A stretch of DNA of 20,472 nt from Clostridiales bacterium UBA4362 (GTDB lineage: Bacteria > Bacillota > Clostridia > TANB77 > CAG-508): positions 1-20,472 of the forward strand of contig DGSM01000024.1 of the NCBI GenBank assembly GCA_002393975.1. Reading direction: 5' to 3'. Both the position numbers and the translations under genes were made by a program. Below the pieces are notes generated by a model, which was not told the DNA's origin, did not search any database, and saw only the letters and a list, made by a program, of their open reading frames with translations. This document shows positions 6,348 through 15,032 of this stretch, piece by piece; position 1 is the stretch's first letter; each line of letters opens with the position of its first letter.

Positions 6348-8987
6348 CTATTTAGATACTTTTCTTTCTATTACTTTATATATTTCTGTAATTGGTATTA
6401 TTAAGAATGCAAGTATAATGCTTAAGCAAAATTCTTCTAAACTAATTTCAGCTAATCCAAATAAATTTGAAAGTACTGGAACATATACTACTACTAATGT
6501 AAGAAGAGTCGTAACTAATGCAGATCCTAGAAGCCAGAAATTTTTGTGTTCTAATGTAAAAATAGATTCTCTTTGACTTCTCATATTAATTGCATAGAAC
6601 AATTGTATAAAGTTTACAACTAAGAATGCCATTGTCATACCATCTTTAGATTCTGTTATTTCTAATACTCCAGTTTCCATATAATGTCCTATAAAGAATG
6701 CAGCGATAGCTAAAGTCGCCATTATTAAACCATGTATTGCAATTGCAGGAGCAGCTCCGTGAGCAAATACACTTTCATTAGACTTCCTTGGCTCCCTATG
6801 CATTACATTTCCTTCTGCCTTTTCCATTCCAAGTGCTAAACCAGGGGTACTATCTGTAACTAAGTTAATCCATAACAATTGAGCAGGTGTTGAAATAGTT
6901 ATTCCTAGAACTGAAGCAACAAATATATAAATTACTTCAGAAATATTGGTAGCTAATTGGAATTGTAAAACCTTTCTTATGTTATCATAAATTTTTCTTC
7001 CTTCTTCAACTGCATTTACTATGGTTGCAAAATTATCATCAGCTAAAACCATATCAGAAGCAGATTTTGTGACATCAGTTCCTGTAATTCCCATGCTAAC
7101 ACCAATATCTGCTGACTTAATTGAAGGAGCATCATTTACTCCATCTCCTGTCATAGCAACTATATAGCCTTGCTCTTTTAAGCAATTAACAATTTTAGTT
7201 TTATGTTCTGGTTGAACTCTAGCAAAAACAGAATGTGTACTTATACAATCAGCTAATTCTTTGCCTTCTAAGTTTTCTATTTCTGCTCCAGTGATTGCTT
7301 CATCTTTCTCTCTAATGATACCTAAGTTCTTTCCTATAGCAGCTGCAGTATCTTTATGATCACCTGTAATCATTATTGGTCTTATGCCTGCACTTCTACA
7401 ATTATCAATAGCAGCAAATACTTCTGGTCTGCAAGGATCTATCATTCCAACAAATCCTATAAATATCATTTTATCTTCTAATGTTTCAGCATTATAATTT
7501 TTTGGTTCTTTTTCATATTCTTTATATGCTGCACTAAGTACTCTTAAAGCATCATCAGCATATCTATTATTTTCTTCAATGTATTCTTCTTTTATTTTAT
7601 CTGTTAAAGGTTTTACTTCACCATTTTCTGCAACATATCTATCGCATCTATTAATTACCATTTCAAGTGCACCTTTGGTATATTGAATAATACCATCTGG
7701 TGTACGATGTACGGTTGACATCATTTTTCTAATACTATCAAATGGTGCCTCACCTATTCTAGGATTGCTTCCTAATAATTTATATTTTGGTAAATCTTTA
7801 TTCTTAGCAAAGTTTACTAGAGCCGCTTCTGTTGGCTCTCCTATAGCTTCTCTTTCACCTTTTTTCAATGTTGCATCATTGCATAGTGCCATTGCTGTTG
7901 CAAGTAATTTGCTATCATTTGTTTTATATTTTGTAACTGTCATTTTATTTTGGGTTAAAGTTCCTGTTTTATCTGTACAAATAATTTGTGTACATCCTAA
8001 TGTTTCAACAGCACTTATTTTACGGATTAACGCATTTCTCTTAGCCATTGATGTAACACCAATAGATAAAATAATAGTTACTATAGCAGGTAATCCTTCA
8101 GGAATAGCAGCAACAGCTAAAGCTATAGCTACCATAAATGTATCTAAAACAGTTTCTCCTGATAAAGATTTTGCTCTAACTAGTCCTGCAATAAACACTA
8201 AAATACTTATAACTACAACAAGTTTAGTTAGTACTTTTGATATCTCAGCCATTTTCTTTTGAAGTGGGGTTTTATCCTCAACTGCATTTTGCAAAGCATC
8301 TGCAATCTTACCCATTTCTGTTTCCATTCCAGTTGCAACAACTACAGCTCTTCCTCTACCATAAACTATATTACTTCCGCTATATAGCATATTTGTTCTG
8401 TCACCTAAAGGAACATTAATAGATTTATCTTCTAAATTTAAGATATCAACTATTTTATTTATTGGAACAGATTCTCCTGTTAATGCCGCTTCTTCAACTT
8501 TTAGGCTATGTGATTCAATGATTCTACAATCAGCAGGAACACTATCTCCTGCTTCTAATACAATAACATCTCCTTTTACCAAGTCTTCACTATTAATAGT
8601 AGACACATAACCATTTCTTTGAACTTTAGAAGTTGCTTTTGTCATTTCTTTTAATGATTCAATAGCATTTTCAGCTTTATTTTCTTGGAATATTCCTAAA
8701 ATTGTATTCATTATAACTACTACTAATATTATTATTACATCAGCAAAAGACTCATGACTAATAATAGATGTTACAAGTGAAATACCTGCTGCTGCAAGTA
8801 GCATAATAATCATTGGATCTAATAAAGAGGTAAAAAATTTCTTTATGATACCATCTTTAGGCGGTTCATCTAGTTTATTTTTTCCATCTTTTAATAATCT
8901 AGCCTCAGCTTCTTTTTCGCTTAATCCATTTTCATTTGATTTTAATCCTTTTAGAACATCTTCTGCAGACTCTAAATATTCTTTCAT
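6348..8987 (-). CDS. Ca2+-transporting P-type ATPase (SERCA/PMR1-like, P2A)
   Basis: An 879-residue P-type ATPase that uses ATP to export cations, most likely Ca2+. Domains in order are an N-terminal cation-ATPase domain, the actuator TGES (170-173), transmembrane PEGLP with Glu297, the phosphorylation site DKTGTLT (Asp339), the nucleotide-binding domain, the hinge GDGVND (614-619) and a C-terminal membrane domain. The ion-site residues match SERCA: Glu297 in M4, Glu684 in M5 (NISEVIYIF) and Asn708/Thr711/Asp712 in M6 (NLVTDSTPG). The M8 position has Gln in NFIQLFYAIN instead of the SERCA glutamate. I chose ATG 8987, five bases after GGAGG; an upstream TTG at 8999 lies on that site. It is the last gene of a unit with the NlpC-like protein and the deacetylase. 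Confidence 0.94.
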   Translation of the reverse strand: MKEYLESAEDVLKGLKSNENGLSEKEAEARLLKDGKNKLDEPPKDGIIKKFFTSLLDPMIIMLLAAAGISLVTSIISHESFADVIIILVVVIMNTILGIFQENKAENAIESLKEMTKATSKVQRNGYVSTINSEDLVKGDVIVLEAGDSVPADCRIIESHSLKVEEAALTGESVPINKIVDILNLEDKSINVPLGDRTNMLYSGSNIVYGRGRAVVVATGMETEMGKIADALQNAVEDKTPLQKKMAEISKVLTKLVVVISILVFIAGLVRAKSLSGETVLDTFMVAIALAVAAIPEGLPAIVTIILSIGVTSMAKRNALIRKISAVETLGCTQIICTDKTGTLTQNKMTVTKYKTNDSKLLATAMALCNDATLKKGEREAIGEPTEAALVNFAKNKDLPKYKLLGSNPRIGEAPFDSIRKMMSTVHRTPDGIIQYTKGALEMVINRCDRYVAENGEVKPLTDKIKEEYIEENNRYADDALRVLSAAYKEYEKEPKNYNAETLEDKMIFIGFVGMIDPCRPEVFAAIDNCRSAGIRPIMITGDHKDTAAAIGKNLGIIREKDEAITGAEIENLEGKELADCISTHSVFARVQPEHKTKIVNCLKEQGYIVAMTGDGVNDAPSIKSADIGVSMGITGTDVTKSASDMVLADDNFATIVNAVEEGRKIYDNIRKVLQFQLATNISEVIYIFVASVLGITISTPAQLLWINLVTDSTPGLALGMEKAEGNVMHREPRKSNESVFAHGAAPAIAIHGLIMATLAIAAFFIGHYMETGVLEITESKDGMTMAFLVVNFIQLFYAINMRSQRESIFTLEHKNFWLLGSALVTTLLTLVVVYVPVLSNLFGLAEISLEEFCLSIILAFLIIPITEIYKVIERKVSK

Positions 8988-9007
8988 ATGTACCTCCAAA
9001 AGTTACA

Positions 9008-9544
9008 TTAAGCAACTAATTTCAATTTATCATAATCATGCAGTCTTCCAGTATAAACTTGATGCATTTCTTTAACCTTTATAAAATCTTCTGGTTTTAC
9101 TATCTGAGGAAGATTTGTTATTATGTTTTCTTTTTCCATACAATACTTAACAAACTCTGCACAATAAAAGTGATTCTTTCTTTCTATCCTCTTATTGAAC
9201 ATTACAAAGAACAATCCTAAAGTATTAAATTTATACTTTCTATGATTTCTTAAAAAATATCTAATGTCAGCCTTTAGTTTATTATATTGTTCATCAGTAA
9301 TTGTATATTTATATATTACGGTTTTAGTTTTGTTAAATCTTTTAAACGTTCCTCTATTCACATTCTCTATAACAAATCCTCCAATAAATGGATTATATGG
9401 ATTTAGTCTACCAAAAGAATACATTCTACTTAATGAATCATCTAAAGCAAACGATATATGAGAATAAGGTTTCTTAGTATAAAACTTAACAATTCTAGAT
9501 AATATAGTCCCCGTAAATGTATGTATAAAATAAATATTTTTCAT
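9008..9544 (-). CDS. Permuted NlpC/P60 (YiiX/papain-like) cysteine hydrolase
   Basis: A 178-residue protein resembling the circularly permuted NlpC/P60 group (YiiX/YebB-like). The histidine comes first, His29 in KPYSHISFALDD, and the cysteine comes late, Cys128 in HFYCAEFVKYC. This is the reverse of ordinary NlpC/P60 endopeptidases. Members of this group are proposed to act on amide or lipid-linked acyl bonds; the substrate here is unknown. No signal peptide is seen, so it is probably cytosolic or at the inner membrane face. It has about 13 bases between GGAG and the ATG, longer than usual, hinting at modest translation. It is 28 bases after the deacetylase gene and 20 bases before the Ca2+ ATPase, so all three are likely one transcript. 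Confidence 0.75.
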   Translation of the reverse strand: MKNIYFIHTFTGTILSRIVKFYTKKPYSHISFALDDSLSRMYSFGRLNPYNPFIGGFVIENVNRGTFKRFNKTKTVIYKYTITDEQYNKLKADIRYFLRNHRKYKFNTLGLFFVMFNKRIERKNHFYCAEFVKYCMEKENIITNLPQIVKPEDFIKVKEMHQVYTGRLHDYDKLKLVA

Positions 9545-9572
9545 AAAAAAAGTTATATTCTCCTTTAGCTAT

Positions 9573-10598
9573 TTATGAAACCGATTTTTTAAAATACTCC
9601 AAGCTATTTCCTGCTGTAACTCTTACTCTAGGTAATTTATATTTATTCATTCCAGGTTTTATTCTTCCACCTTCAACAGTAAATGCCATTTTATAATCAG
9701 CTTCTTTTAGAGCTTCTATAGCTGTATCATTATAATGTCCAAATGGATAGCAAAATACATTTGCTCCTCCTAGAATAGTAGATGAACTTTTTAAATCTTC
9801 AACAATTTGAGCTTTAGACCAATTAACCATAACTCCTTTGCCATTTGCTCCTGATTTATGCATTGATGCAGAATGAGATTCCCAAACAACATATTCTAAT
9901 TCTGGATTATATCTATGACCATACCAATCTGTAATTACAAAAGAAGTAACAGGAATTTTATATTTTTCCATTACTGGTACAGCTAAATCAAAAAATGAAT
10001 TATCGCCATCATCACAAGTTAGTACAACACTTTTTGATGGTAATTTTATTTTTCCATCAAGATAATCTTCTACTTCCTCCCAAGTAGGAAAATAAAAGTT
10101 TTCCTCTCTTAGAAAGTTTAATTGTTTATCAAAATCATTTATGTTTAACCAATTGTTATCTTGTTTAAAATATTTAACATCATCATAAAAGAAATGATAC
10201 ATTGTTACAGGAAGTCCTGAAGTCAATTCTTCTCTTACAATTATTTTTTGAGTTTTCTCTGTATTATTTCCTGATTTATCACTAACTTTTAATAATACAT
10301 CTTGTTCTCCAAGAATTGATGTATCAACATTGTCTGCTATTATTTCTGTTGTTAAATCTCCATCTATATCATCAGTAGCTTTAGCTATAGTTTTAAATTC
10401 AGTTCCTTTTACTACAATTTGAGGAATTGTTTCATCAAAAGTAATTGTTGGAGAAACAGTATCAGCTGTTTTTGTTGCTTTAGGTTCCTCATTAGTTATT
10501 TCAACTTTTTTATTTTTTAAATAGTGTCTTCCAACTAATATTCCAACAACAATTATTAATACAACAATTATAAACAAGTAACCTTTATTTTTTTTCAT
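9573..10598 (-). CDS. Membrane-anchored polysaccharide deacetylase with DUF5011-like domain
   Basis: A 341-residue extracellular enzyme tethered by an N-terminal membrane segment (residues 7-24). Residues about 47-122 form an Ig-like DUF5011 domain (GTEFKTIAKATDDIDGDLTT, GEQDVLLKVSDKSGNN), often wall-binding. Residues 128-341 form a NodB/polysaccharide deacetylase domain. It shows the Asp pair Asp196/Asp197 in LTCDDGD, the metal histidines His242 and His247 in ESHSASMH, and the YPFGHYN motif near 284. Such enzymes remove acetyl groups from peptidoglycan or other wall sugars, often giving lysozyme resistance. The usual TFDDG is TCDDG here. The ATG follows AGGAGAAAG. It heads the unit with the permuted NlpC/P60-like gene and Ca2+ ATPase, and is divergent from the HD-fusion gene. 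Confidence 0.9.
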   Translation of the reverse strand: MKKNKGYLFIIVVLIIVVGILVGRHYLKNKKVEITNEEPKATKTADTVSPTITFDETIPQIVVKGTEFKTIAKATDDIDGDLTTEIIADNVDTSILGEQDVLLKVSDKSGNNTEKTQKIIVREELTSGLPVTMYHFFYDDVKYFKQDNNWLNINDFDKQLNFLREENFYFPTWEEVEDYLDGKIKLPSKSVVLTCDDGDNSFFDLAVPVMEKYKIPVTSFVITDWYGHRYNPELEYVVWESHSASMHKSGANGKGVMVNWSKAQIVEDLKSSSTILGGANVFCYPFGHYNDTAIEALKEADYKMAFTVEGGRIKPGMNKYKLPRVRVTAGNSLEYFKKSVS

Positions 10599-10629
10599 TT
10601 CTTTCTCCTATAATATTCTATGGTATTTT

Positions 10630-10659
10630 ATCATAACTTTTTTTACAGAACAACAACAA
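10630..10659 (-). promoter_or_regulatory. Candidate promoter of the deacetylase unit
   Basis: TTGTTG (10654-10659) and TATGAT (10630-10635) are separated by 18 bases on the minus strand. Both boxes are imperfect, so this is tentative. Confidence 0.4.
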
Positions 10660-10697
10660 TATCTTTATAAATGCAAAAAATATATAAAAATAAAATA

Positions 10698-10726
10698 TTT
10701 ATAAATCCACAATTTTATAGTATAAT
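10698..10726 (+). promoter_or_regulatory. Candidate promoter of the HD-MESH1-kinase fusion gene
   Basis: TATAAT (10721-10726) is a perfect -10. The -35 at 10698-10703 (TTTATA) matches four of six bases, with a 17-base spacer. AAGGAGAG follows at 10739-10746, seven bases before the ATG. Confidence 0.6.
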
Positions 10727-10753
10727 TTCATTGTTTTTAAGGAGAGTTTTAAA

Positions 10754-12709
10754 ATGCCAAATATTAAACCATTATTAAAAGAGTATATTGAAAAAAATGT
10801 TTTACCTGAGTACAAAAAGAACGAATCTGGTCATGGAATTGAACATATAAAATATGTAACTAAAAGATGTTTTAAATTTGCAAATCAATTTCCTAATATA
10901 GATTTAGATATGATTTACACAATAGCTTCTTTCCATGATATTGCTCATCATATTGATAAAGATAATCATGAAACGTTGTCTGCAAAATATTTTGAAGCTG
11001 ATAAAAATATGGAAAAATTCTTTGACAATAAGCAAAGAAAAATTATTAAAGAAGCTATAGAAGATCATAGAGCATCTTCTAAACATGAACCTAGAAGCGA
11101 TTATGGAAAAATAATTTCCTCTGCTGATAGATCTACAGATATTGATTCTATTTTAAAACGTACTTATTCTTATAGTCTTAAGCATTATCCTGATTTAACT
11201 CTATATCAATCAATAGAGCGTTCTTATAAACATATTCAAAATAAATATGGAACAGATGGATATGCTAAGCATTATTGCAAAGATGAAGAATATGAACAAT
11301 TTAGAAAAGATGTTGAATCACTATTAAAGGATAAATGGCTATTTATAAAAAGGCATTTAGAAATAAATAAAATATCAGATATAAAAGAAATGGCTAAAAT
11401 ATTTGCTATACTTGCTCATAAAGGTCAAGTTAGAAAAAGCGAACCTGATAAACCAATGATAATGCATCCTATTAGTGTTGGAATGATATTAGAAGAATAT
11501 GGATGTGAAGACTCTGTTATAGCTGCAGGGTATTTGCATGATGTTGTAGAAGATACTAAGTATACTATTGATGACATTGAAAAAGACTTTGGTAAAGAAA
11601 TAGCTGAGTTAGTAATGTCTGCTTCTGAATCAGATAAATCTCTCCCTTGGGAAGAAAGAAAAAAAGAAACTATTGAAAAAACAAAAACATTACCTTTAAA
11701 AAAGAAATTTGTTATTTGTGCAGATAAAATAAATAACTTAGAAGACTTAGGTAATAAATTTGCAAAAAGTGGTAAACGTGATTTTTCAAATTTCAATAGA
11801 GGTGAAGAACAACAAAAATGGTACTACACTAATATATATAAAAGTCTAATTTATGGTGAAGATAAAAGCCTTCCAATATTTATTAGATTAAAGAACGCAT
11901 TAGACTTTGTCTTTTCTCCTAAAGAGAATTCATATTTAAAAGATACAATTTTTAACGATAATAAAAAATACTATGAAAAATTAAAAAGGCTACATGCTCA
12001 AAAAATTGAGCTTCAAAGATTAAAGAAATTAGCTCCTCTTTCAAAACCTTATTGTATAGAATTTAGCGGAACTCCTCGTACAGGAAAAACCACTACTATT
12101 AATAATCTATATGATTTCTTTAAAAAAGGTGGATTTAAAACAACAATAATTGAAGAATTTACAACCTCTAAATATTATAAAGAAGTCTTTAAACCAAAAT
12201 TTAATGATGTTACTTCAACAGAATCCAATATGGCAATTATTGAAGAGGTTACTAAAGAATTAGAAGATGCTATTAAAAGTGATAAAGAGATTATAATTAT
12301 TGATCGTTCTATTAATGATAGACAAATATGGAATTATAGAAGATTTATAAAAAAACAAATGCCTAAAAAATTATATTGTGAAGCAAGAGAAAAATATAAA
12401 TTAAAGTCAAAAGAATTAATTGATTTTTTAGTAATTACTTATGCAGACCCTATCGCCTCTTTAAAAAGAGATTATAATTCAAGTTTAGCTTTAGAAGAAA
12501 GACATTTCTTAAATATAGATAACTTGAATGAATATAATAATAGTTTAAATGACTTAAAAGGTTTATTTGAAGAAAGTGTTAATGATTCTCTTTTCTTAGA
12601 TACAACAAAACTTGATATGAATGAAGTAGCAATAAAAGTAGCTTCTAATATAATGGTTGCTATGAGAGAAAAATATATCAATTCTTTTAAAGAATATTAT
12701 AAAATATAG
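10754..12709 (+). CDS. Three-domain fusion: HD phosphohydrolase, MESH1/SpoT-type hydrolase, P-loop kinase-like domain
   Basis: A 651-residue cytosolic protein joining three nucleotide-related domains. Residues 1-200 form an HD domain with His27, His31, His61-Asp62, His105 and Asp125 (SADRSTD). Residues about 210-385 resemble the (p)ppGpp hydrolase domain of SpoT/MESH1, with His222 (AHKGQ), His238 (MHP), His262-Asp263 plus Glu266-Asp267 (LHDVVEDT) and Asp324 (CADKINNL), all metal or catalytic positions present. Residues 432-651 form a P-loop NTPase with Walker A GTPRTGKT (439-446) and IIIIDRS (Asp517-Arg518), resembling small nucleotide or nucleoside kinases. A charged linker (residues 395-428) separates the last two. 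No (p)ppGpp synthetase domain is present. A role in alarmone or nucleotide turnover is inference. It stands alone between a promoter and a bidirectional terminator, divergent from the deacetylase unit. Confidence 0.85.
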   Translation: MPNIKPLLKEYIEKNVLPEYKKNESGHGIEHIKYVTKRCFKFANQFPNIDLDMIYTIASFHDIAHHIDKDNHETLSAKYFEADKNMEKFFDNKQRKIIKEAIEDHRASSKHEPRSDYGKIISSADRSTDIDSILKRTYSYSLKHYPDLTLYQSIERSYKHIQNKYGTDGYAKHYCKDEEYEQFRKDVESLLKDKWLFIKRHLEINKISDIKEMAKIFAILAHKGQVRKSEPDKPMIMHPISVGMILEEYGCEDSVIAAGYLHDVVEDTKYTIDDIEKDFGKEIAELVMSASESDKSLPWEERKKETIEKTKTLPLKKKFVICADKINNLEDLGNKFAKSGKRDFSNFNRGEEQQKWYYTNIYKSLIYGEDKSLPIFIRLKNALDFVFSPKENSYLKDTIFNDNKKYYEKLKRLHAQKIELQRLKKLAPLSKPYCIEFSGTPRTGKTTTINNLYDFFKKGGFKTTIIEEFTTSKYYKEVFKPKFNDVTSTESNMAIIEEVTKELEDAIKSDKEIIIIDRSINDRQIWNYRRFIKKQMPKKLYCEAREKYKLKSKELIDFLVITYADPIASLKRDYNSSLALEERHFLNIDNLNEYNNSLNDLKGLFEESVNDSLFLDTTKLDMNEVAIKVASNIMVAMREKYINSFKEYYKI

Positions 12710-12760
12710 TAAAATAAAATATTTTGAACTTTATTATTAATAATATCTTAATAAAACAAT

Positions 12761-12787
12761 AAGAGCCATACAGAATATATGGCTCTT
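12761..12787. terminator. Bidirectional terminator between convergent genes
   Basis: AAGAGCCATA (12761-12770), a 7-base loop and TATGGCTCTT (12778-12787) form a perfect 10-base stem. T-rich tails follow on both strands: TATTTAT on plus, ATTGTTTTATT on minus. It serves the HD-fusion gene and the LPXTG gene. Confidence 0.85.
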
Positions 12788-12816
12788 TATTTATCTATCT
12801 TTATTACTTATTAATA

Positions 12817-14754
12817 TTATTTAATATCATTATTCATTCTAATCTTTTTATACACAATTAGTAACAATCCCAATATCGAACCAAGTAAGAATACTTTTGA
12901 TATAATAGAAATTTGTCCAGTTTGTGGAAGCTTTCCTGTTGCAGTAGTAGTATCCTTTTCTATTACTTGTGTCTTCTCTTCGGTGGTTTTTTGTTTCTTT
13001 TCTATTATTTGTTGTTCTTTATCTGTGGTTTGTTGATCCTTTTCTGTTATTGGAGTTTCTTTACTAGTTTTTATTGTAAGTTCTTCAGATTCAGAAGAAT
13101 TTCCTACTTTATCTTCTGTCTTTGTTTTAATTGCATATTCTGTATCAATATTTAGTCCAGTAAATGTTTTTTCAGATTGCCAATCACTCCACGTACCATT
13201 TTTCTTTATTGCATACATAGTTTTAGTATCATCTATACCACTCTCCGAATCAGTTTGCTTAAAAGTAACCGTAATCGAATTTGTAGTTGCTACTGCATCT
13301 GGCTTAGTAGTAGAAGGTTTTTTATTGTCAATTTTCGCATTATCTGTAACAATACTTGAGAAATCATTGGTATCTATACCTTTAATTCTTACTTCAATTT
13401 TTACAATTCCATTTCCTTCAACTGGAATATCAGTATCTTTTGAACAATCTACCCAAGTTCCACTATTAAATCTATATTGATAAGTATCTACAACAGATTT
13501 ATCGTTTTTTGAGTCTATTATTTTGAAAGAAACACTTTTAGCCCATTCTTTTGTAGATAGTTTTATTTCTGGATCATATAATTTGTAAATAACAAATGTT
13601 TTTTCTTCTACATTACTGTTACTATTGGTACTATCAGTAGCCCATACTTTTATTGTATGTGAAGAATTAGGCTCTAAATTTAAAGGAGTTAGATCTATAA
13701 CAAAATTTTCAGATGAACCATTAGTTGATATTGGTGCTAAAGAATATTCTTCTCCATCTACTATATAATGTATTGTAACCGTATCTTTTAAGTCATCATC
13801 AGTAATTACTCCATTTATTCTTACATCTTTATAATAGAACTTCTTGTTTTCATCGATAAAAATACCTGTGTTAGGTTTTTTGATATCTCCTATTTGCATT
13901 AAAACTGTATATTTTTGTTCTTCACCTGCCTCAATTATTCTATTAACCCATGAATATGCAAATGAGCTATCTGTTTTCTCAAGTTTCCCAACACTAGAAT
14001 TATCATTAAACATATTAATGAAATGTTTATCATCATCCCATTCGCCAATCCATAAATTATCTACTGCAGTTGTTCCAGGAACATTCTTGCCATAAAAAAC
14101 AAATTGCACAGGTCTTCCTGATTTTCCTTCATTTGTCCATAGCTTTACTCCTGAACCATCTTCTAGTCTTTCAATTGTAGCCTTATCATCTCCATCTATA
14201 CTTACATCAGCAGCAGTTGCAAGTGAAATAGTTGCTCTCTCATTTGTGGTATTTTTTAAATCATAGATAATTTGAACTTGGTCTCCCTCATTTATAAATT
14301 GAGTAGAAACTCTTAAATCAATCCCATCAATATTTTGCCATCCAATTCCTTCAACTTCTGTATATTGCATAGCTAGTATCTTATCATACCCTGTAATCTG
14401 TAATAATTCTTCCTCGGTATAGTCATAATCTGGATCTAAACTATCTAATGCCTCTAAATCCACAACAAGAGGGCTATCCATATTGCCATTTATACCATTT
14501 ACATTTAAAAAGGTATGATATCCATAATTTTCAAAAGTACTACTTACTAATACCTTTTCATTTGTTGTTTCATCCGCTTGGGCATATCCTTTAATGTCAA
14601 AGCCTTTTATTTCCTCAAACTCAAAGCCTTTTTCTAAAACTGGATAAATCTTCATTATTCCATTATCATTCTCTTGCATTGCCAATGATGCTACAGGTAA
14701 TAAAAGAACAGCAATAATTATAATTAGAGTGAGAATTCTTAACACACTTTTCAT
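12817..14754 (-). CDS. LPXTG-anchored cell surface protein with Ig/fibronectin-like domains
   Basis: A 645-residue secreted surface protein. The signal peptide is MKSVLRILTLIIIIAVLLLP with likely cleavage near SLAMQ (residue 27). The C-terminal sorting signal is complete: LPQTG at 609-613, a hydrophobic stretch and a KKIRMNNDIK tail. A sortase would link it to the wall. The N-terminal 300 residues are an acidic beta-rich region I do not recognise. Several Ig- or fibronectin III-like modules follow; the last, about 485-575 (NSITVTFKQTDSESGID, LNIDTEYAIKTKTEDKVGN), looks like an Ig-like module of large surface proteins. A Gln/Lys/Glu/Thr-rich stalk (about 575-608) reaches through the wall. No sortase gene lies in the window. 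Its ATG follows AAAGGAAG. I see no confident promoter in the AT-rich DNA upstream. Confidence 0.9.
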   Translation of the reverse strand: MKSVLRILTLIIIIAVLLLPVASLAMQENDNGIMKIYPVLEKGFEFEEIKGFDIKGYAQADETTNEKVLVSSTFENYGYHTFLNVNGINGNMDSPLVVDLEALDSLDPDYDYTEEELLQITGYDKILAMQYTEVEGIGWQNIDGIDLRVSTQFINEGDQVQIIYDLKNTTNERATISLATAADVSIDGDDKATIERLEDGSGVKLWTNEGKSGRPVQFVFYGKNVPGTTAVDNLWIGEWDDDKHFINMFNDNSSVGKLEKTDSSFAYSWVNRIIEAGEEQKYTVLMQIGDIKKPNTGIFIDENKKFYYKDVRINGVITDDDLKDTVTIHYIVDGEEYSLAPISTNGSSENFVIDLTPLNLEPNSSHTIKVWATDSTNSNSNVEEKTFVIYKLYDPEIKLSTKEWAKSVSFKIIDSKNDKSVVDTYQYRFNSGTWVDCSKDTDIPVEGNGIVKIEVRIKGIDTNDFSSIVTDNAKIDNKKPSTTKPDAVATTNSITVTFKQTDSESGIDDTKTMYAIKKNGTWSDWQSEKTFTGLNIDTEYAIKTKTEDKVGNSSESEELTIKTSKETPITEKDQQTTDKEQQIIEKKQKTTEEKTQVIEKDTTTATGKLPQTGQISIISKVFLLGSILGLLLIVYKKIRMNNDIK

Positions 14755-14960
14755 TTTATAAAAACTTCCTTTAATATCACAATATTAGTTTTCTTATAAG
14801 CTTTTATATCAATCTATTGTTATTATTTCAATAATTCTTTTTTTATTCATTTTCTATTTTTTTAGAAATTAAAAAGGTTTTAGGTATTATTTCATTTATA
14901 TTACATTTATGGTTATTTTAAATCATCATCATTAAATACTTTCTAAGTTTAAAATAAAAA

Positions 14961-14992
14961 CAGCCCCTCACACTTTTCAGTGTGAGAGACTG
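14961..14992 (-). terminator. Strong terminator of the orphan gene
   Basis: Arms 14979-14992 and 14961-14974 pair over 14 bases with two mismatches around a TTTC/GAAA loop, followed on the minus strand by a TTTTTATTTT tail. It ends the gene at 15033-15422. The remaining DNA from 14755 to 14960 is AT-rich and holds no gene that I can see. Confidence 0.88.
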
Positions 14993-15032
14993 CTTTATTT
15001 CGTATGGTTGAAATCTCAAATTTGTGTTGGGC

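Noticed and set aside
8988..8999. TTG start four codons upstream in the Ca2+ ATPase
   Set aside because: It overlaps the GGAGG ribosome site, which is correctly spaced for the ATG at 8987.
7765..9075. Several plus-strand open frames across the Ca2+ ATPase gene
   Set aside because: They are mirror frames of a well-conserved P-type ATPase; composition is a by-product of the AT-rich sense codons.
9038..9461. Two plus-strand open frames antisense to the permuted NlpC/P60-like gene
   Set aside because: The minus-strand frame has the conserved His and Cys motifs, a ribosome site and operon spacing; the plus frames have none.
10904..12681. Minus-strand open frames within the HD-fusion gene
   Set aside because: All are antisense to the three recognised domains and lack start signals.
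12913..14095. Plus-strand open frames within the LPXTG gene
   Set aside because: They are antisense to a complete signal-peptide-to-LPXTG reading frame; the hydrophobic or Cys-rich look comes from reverse reading of the Lys/Glu/Thr codons.
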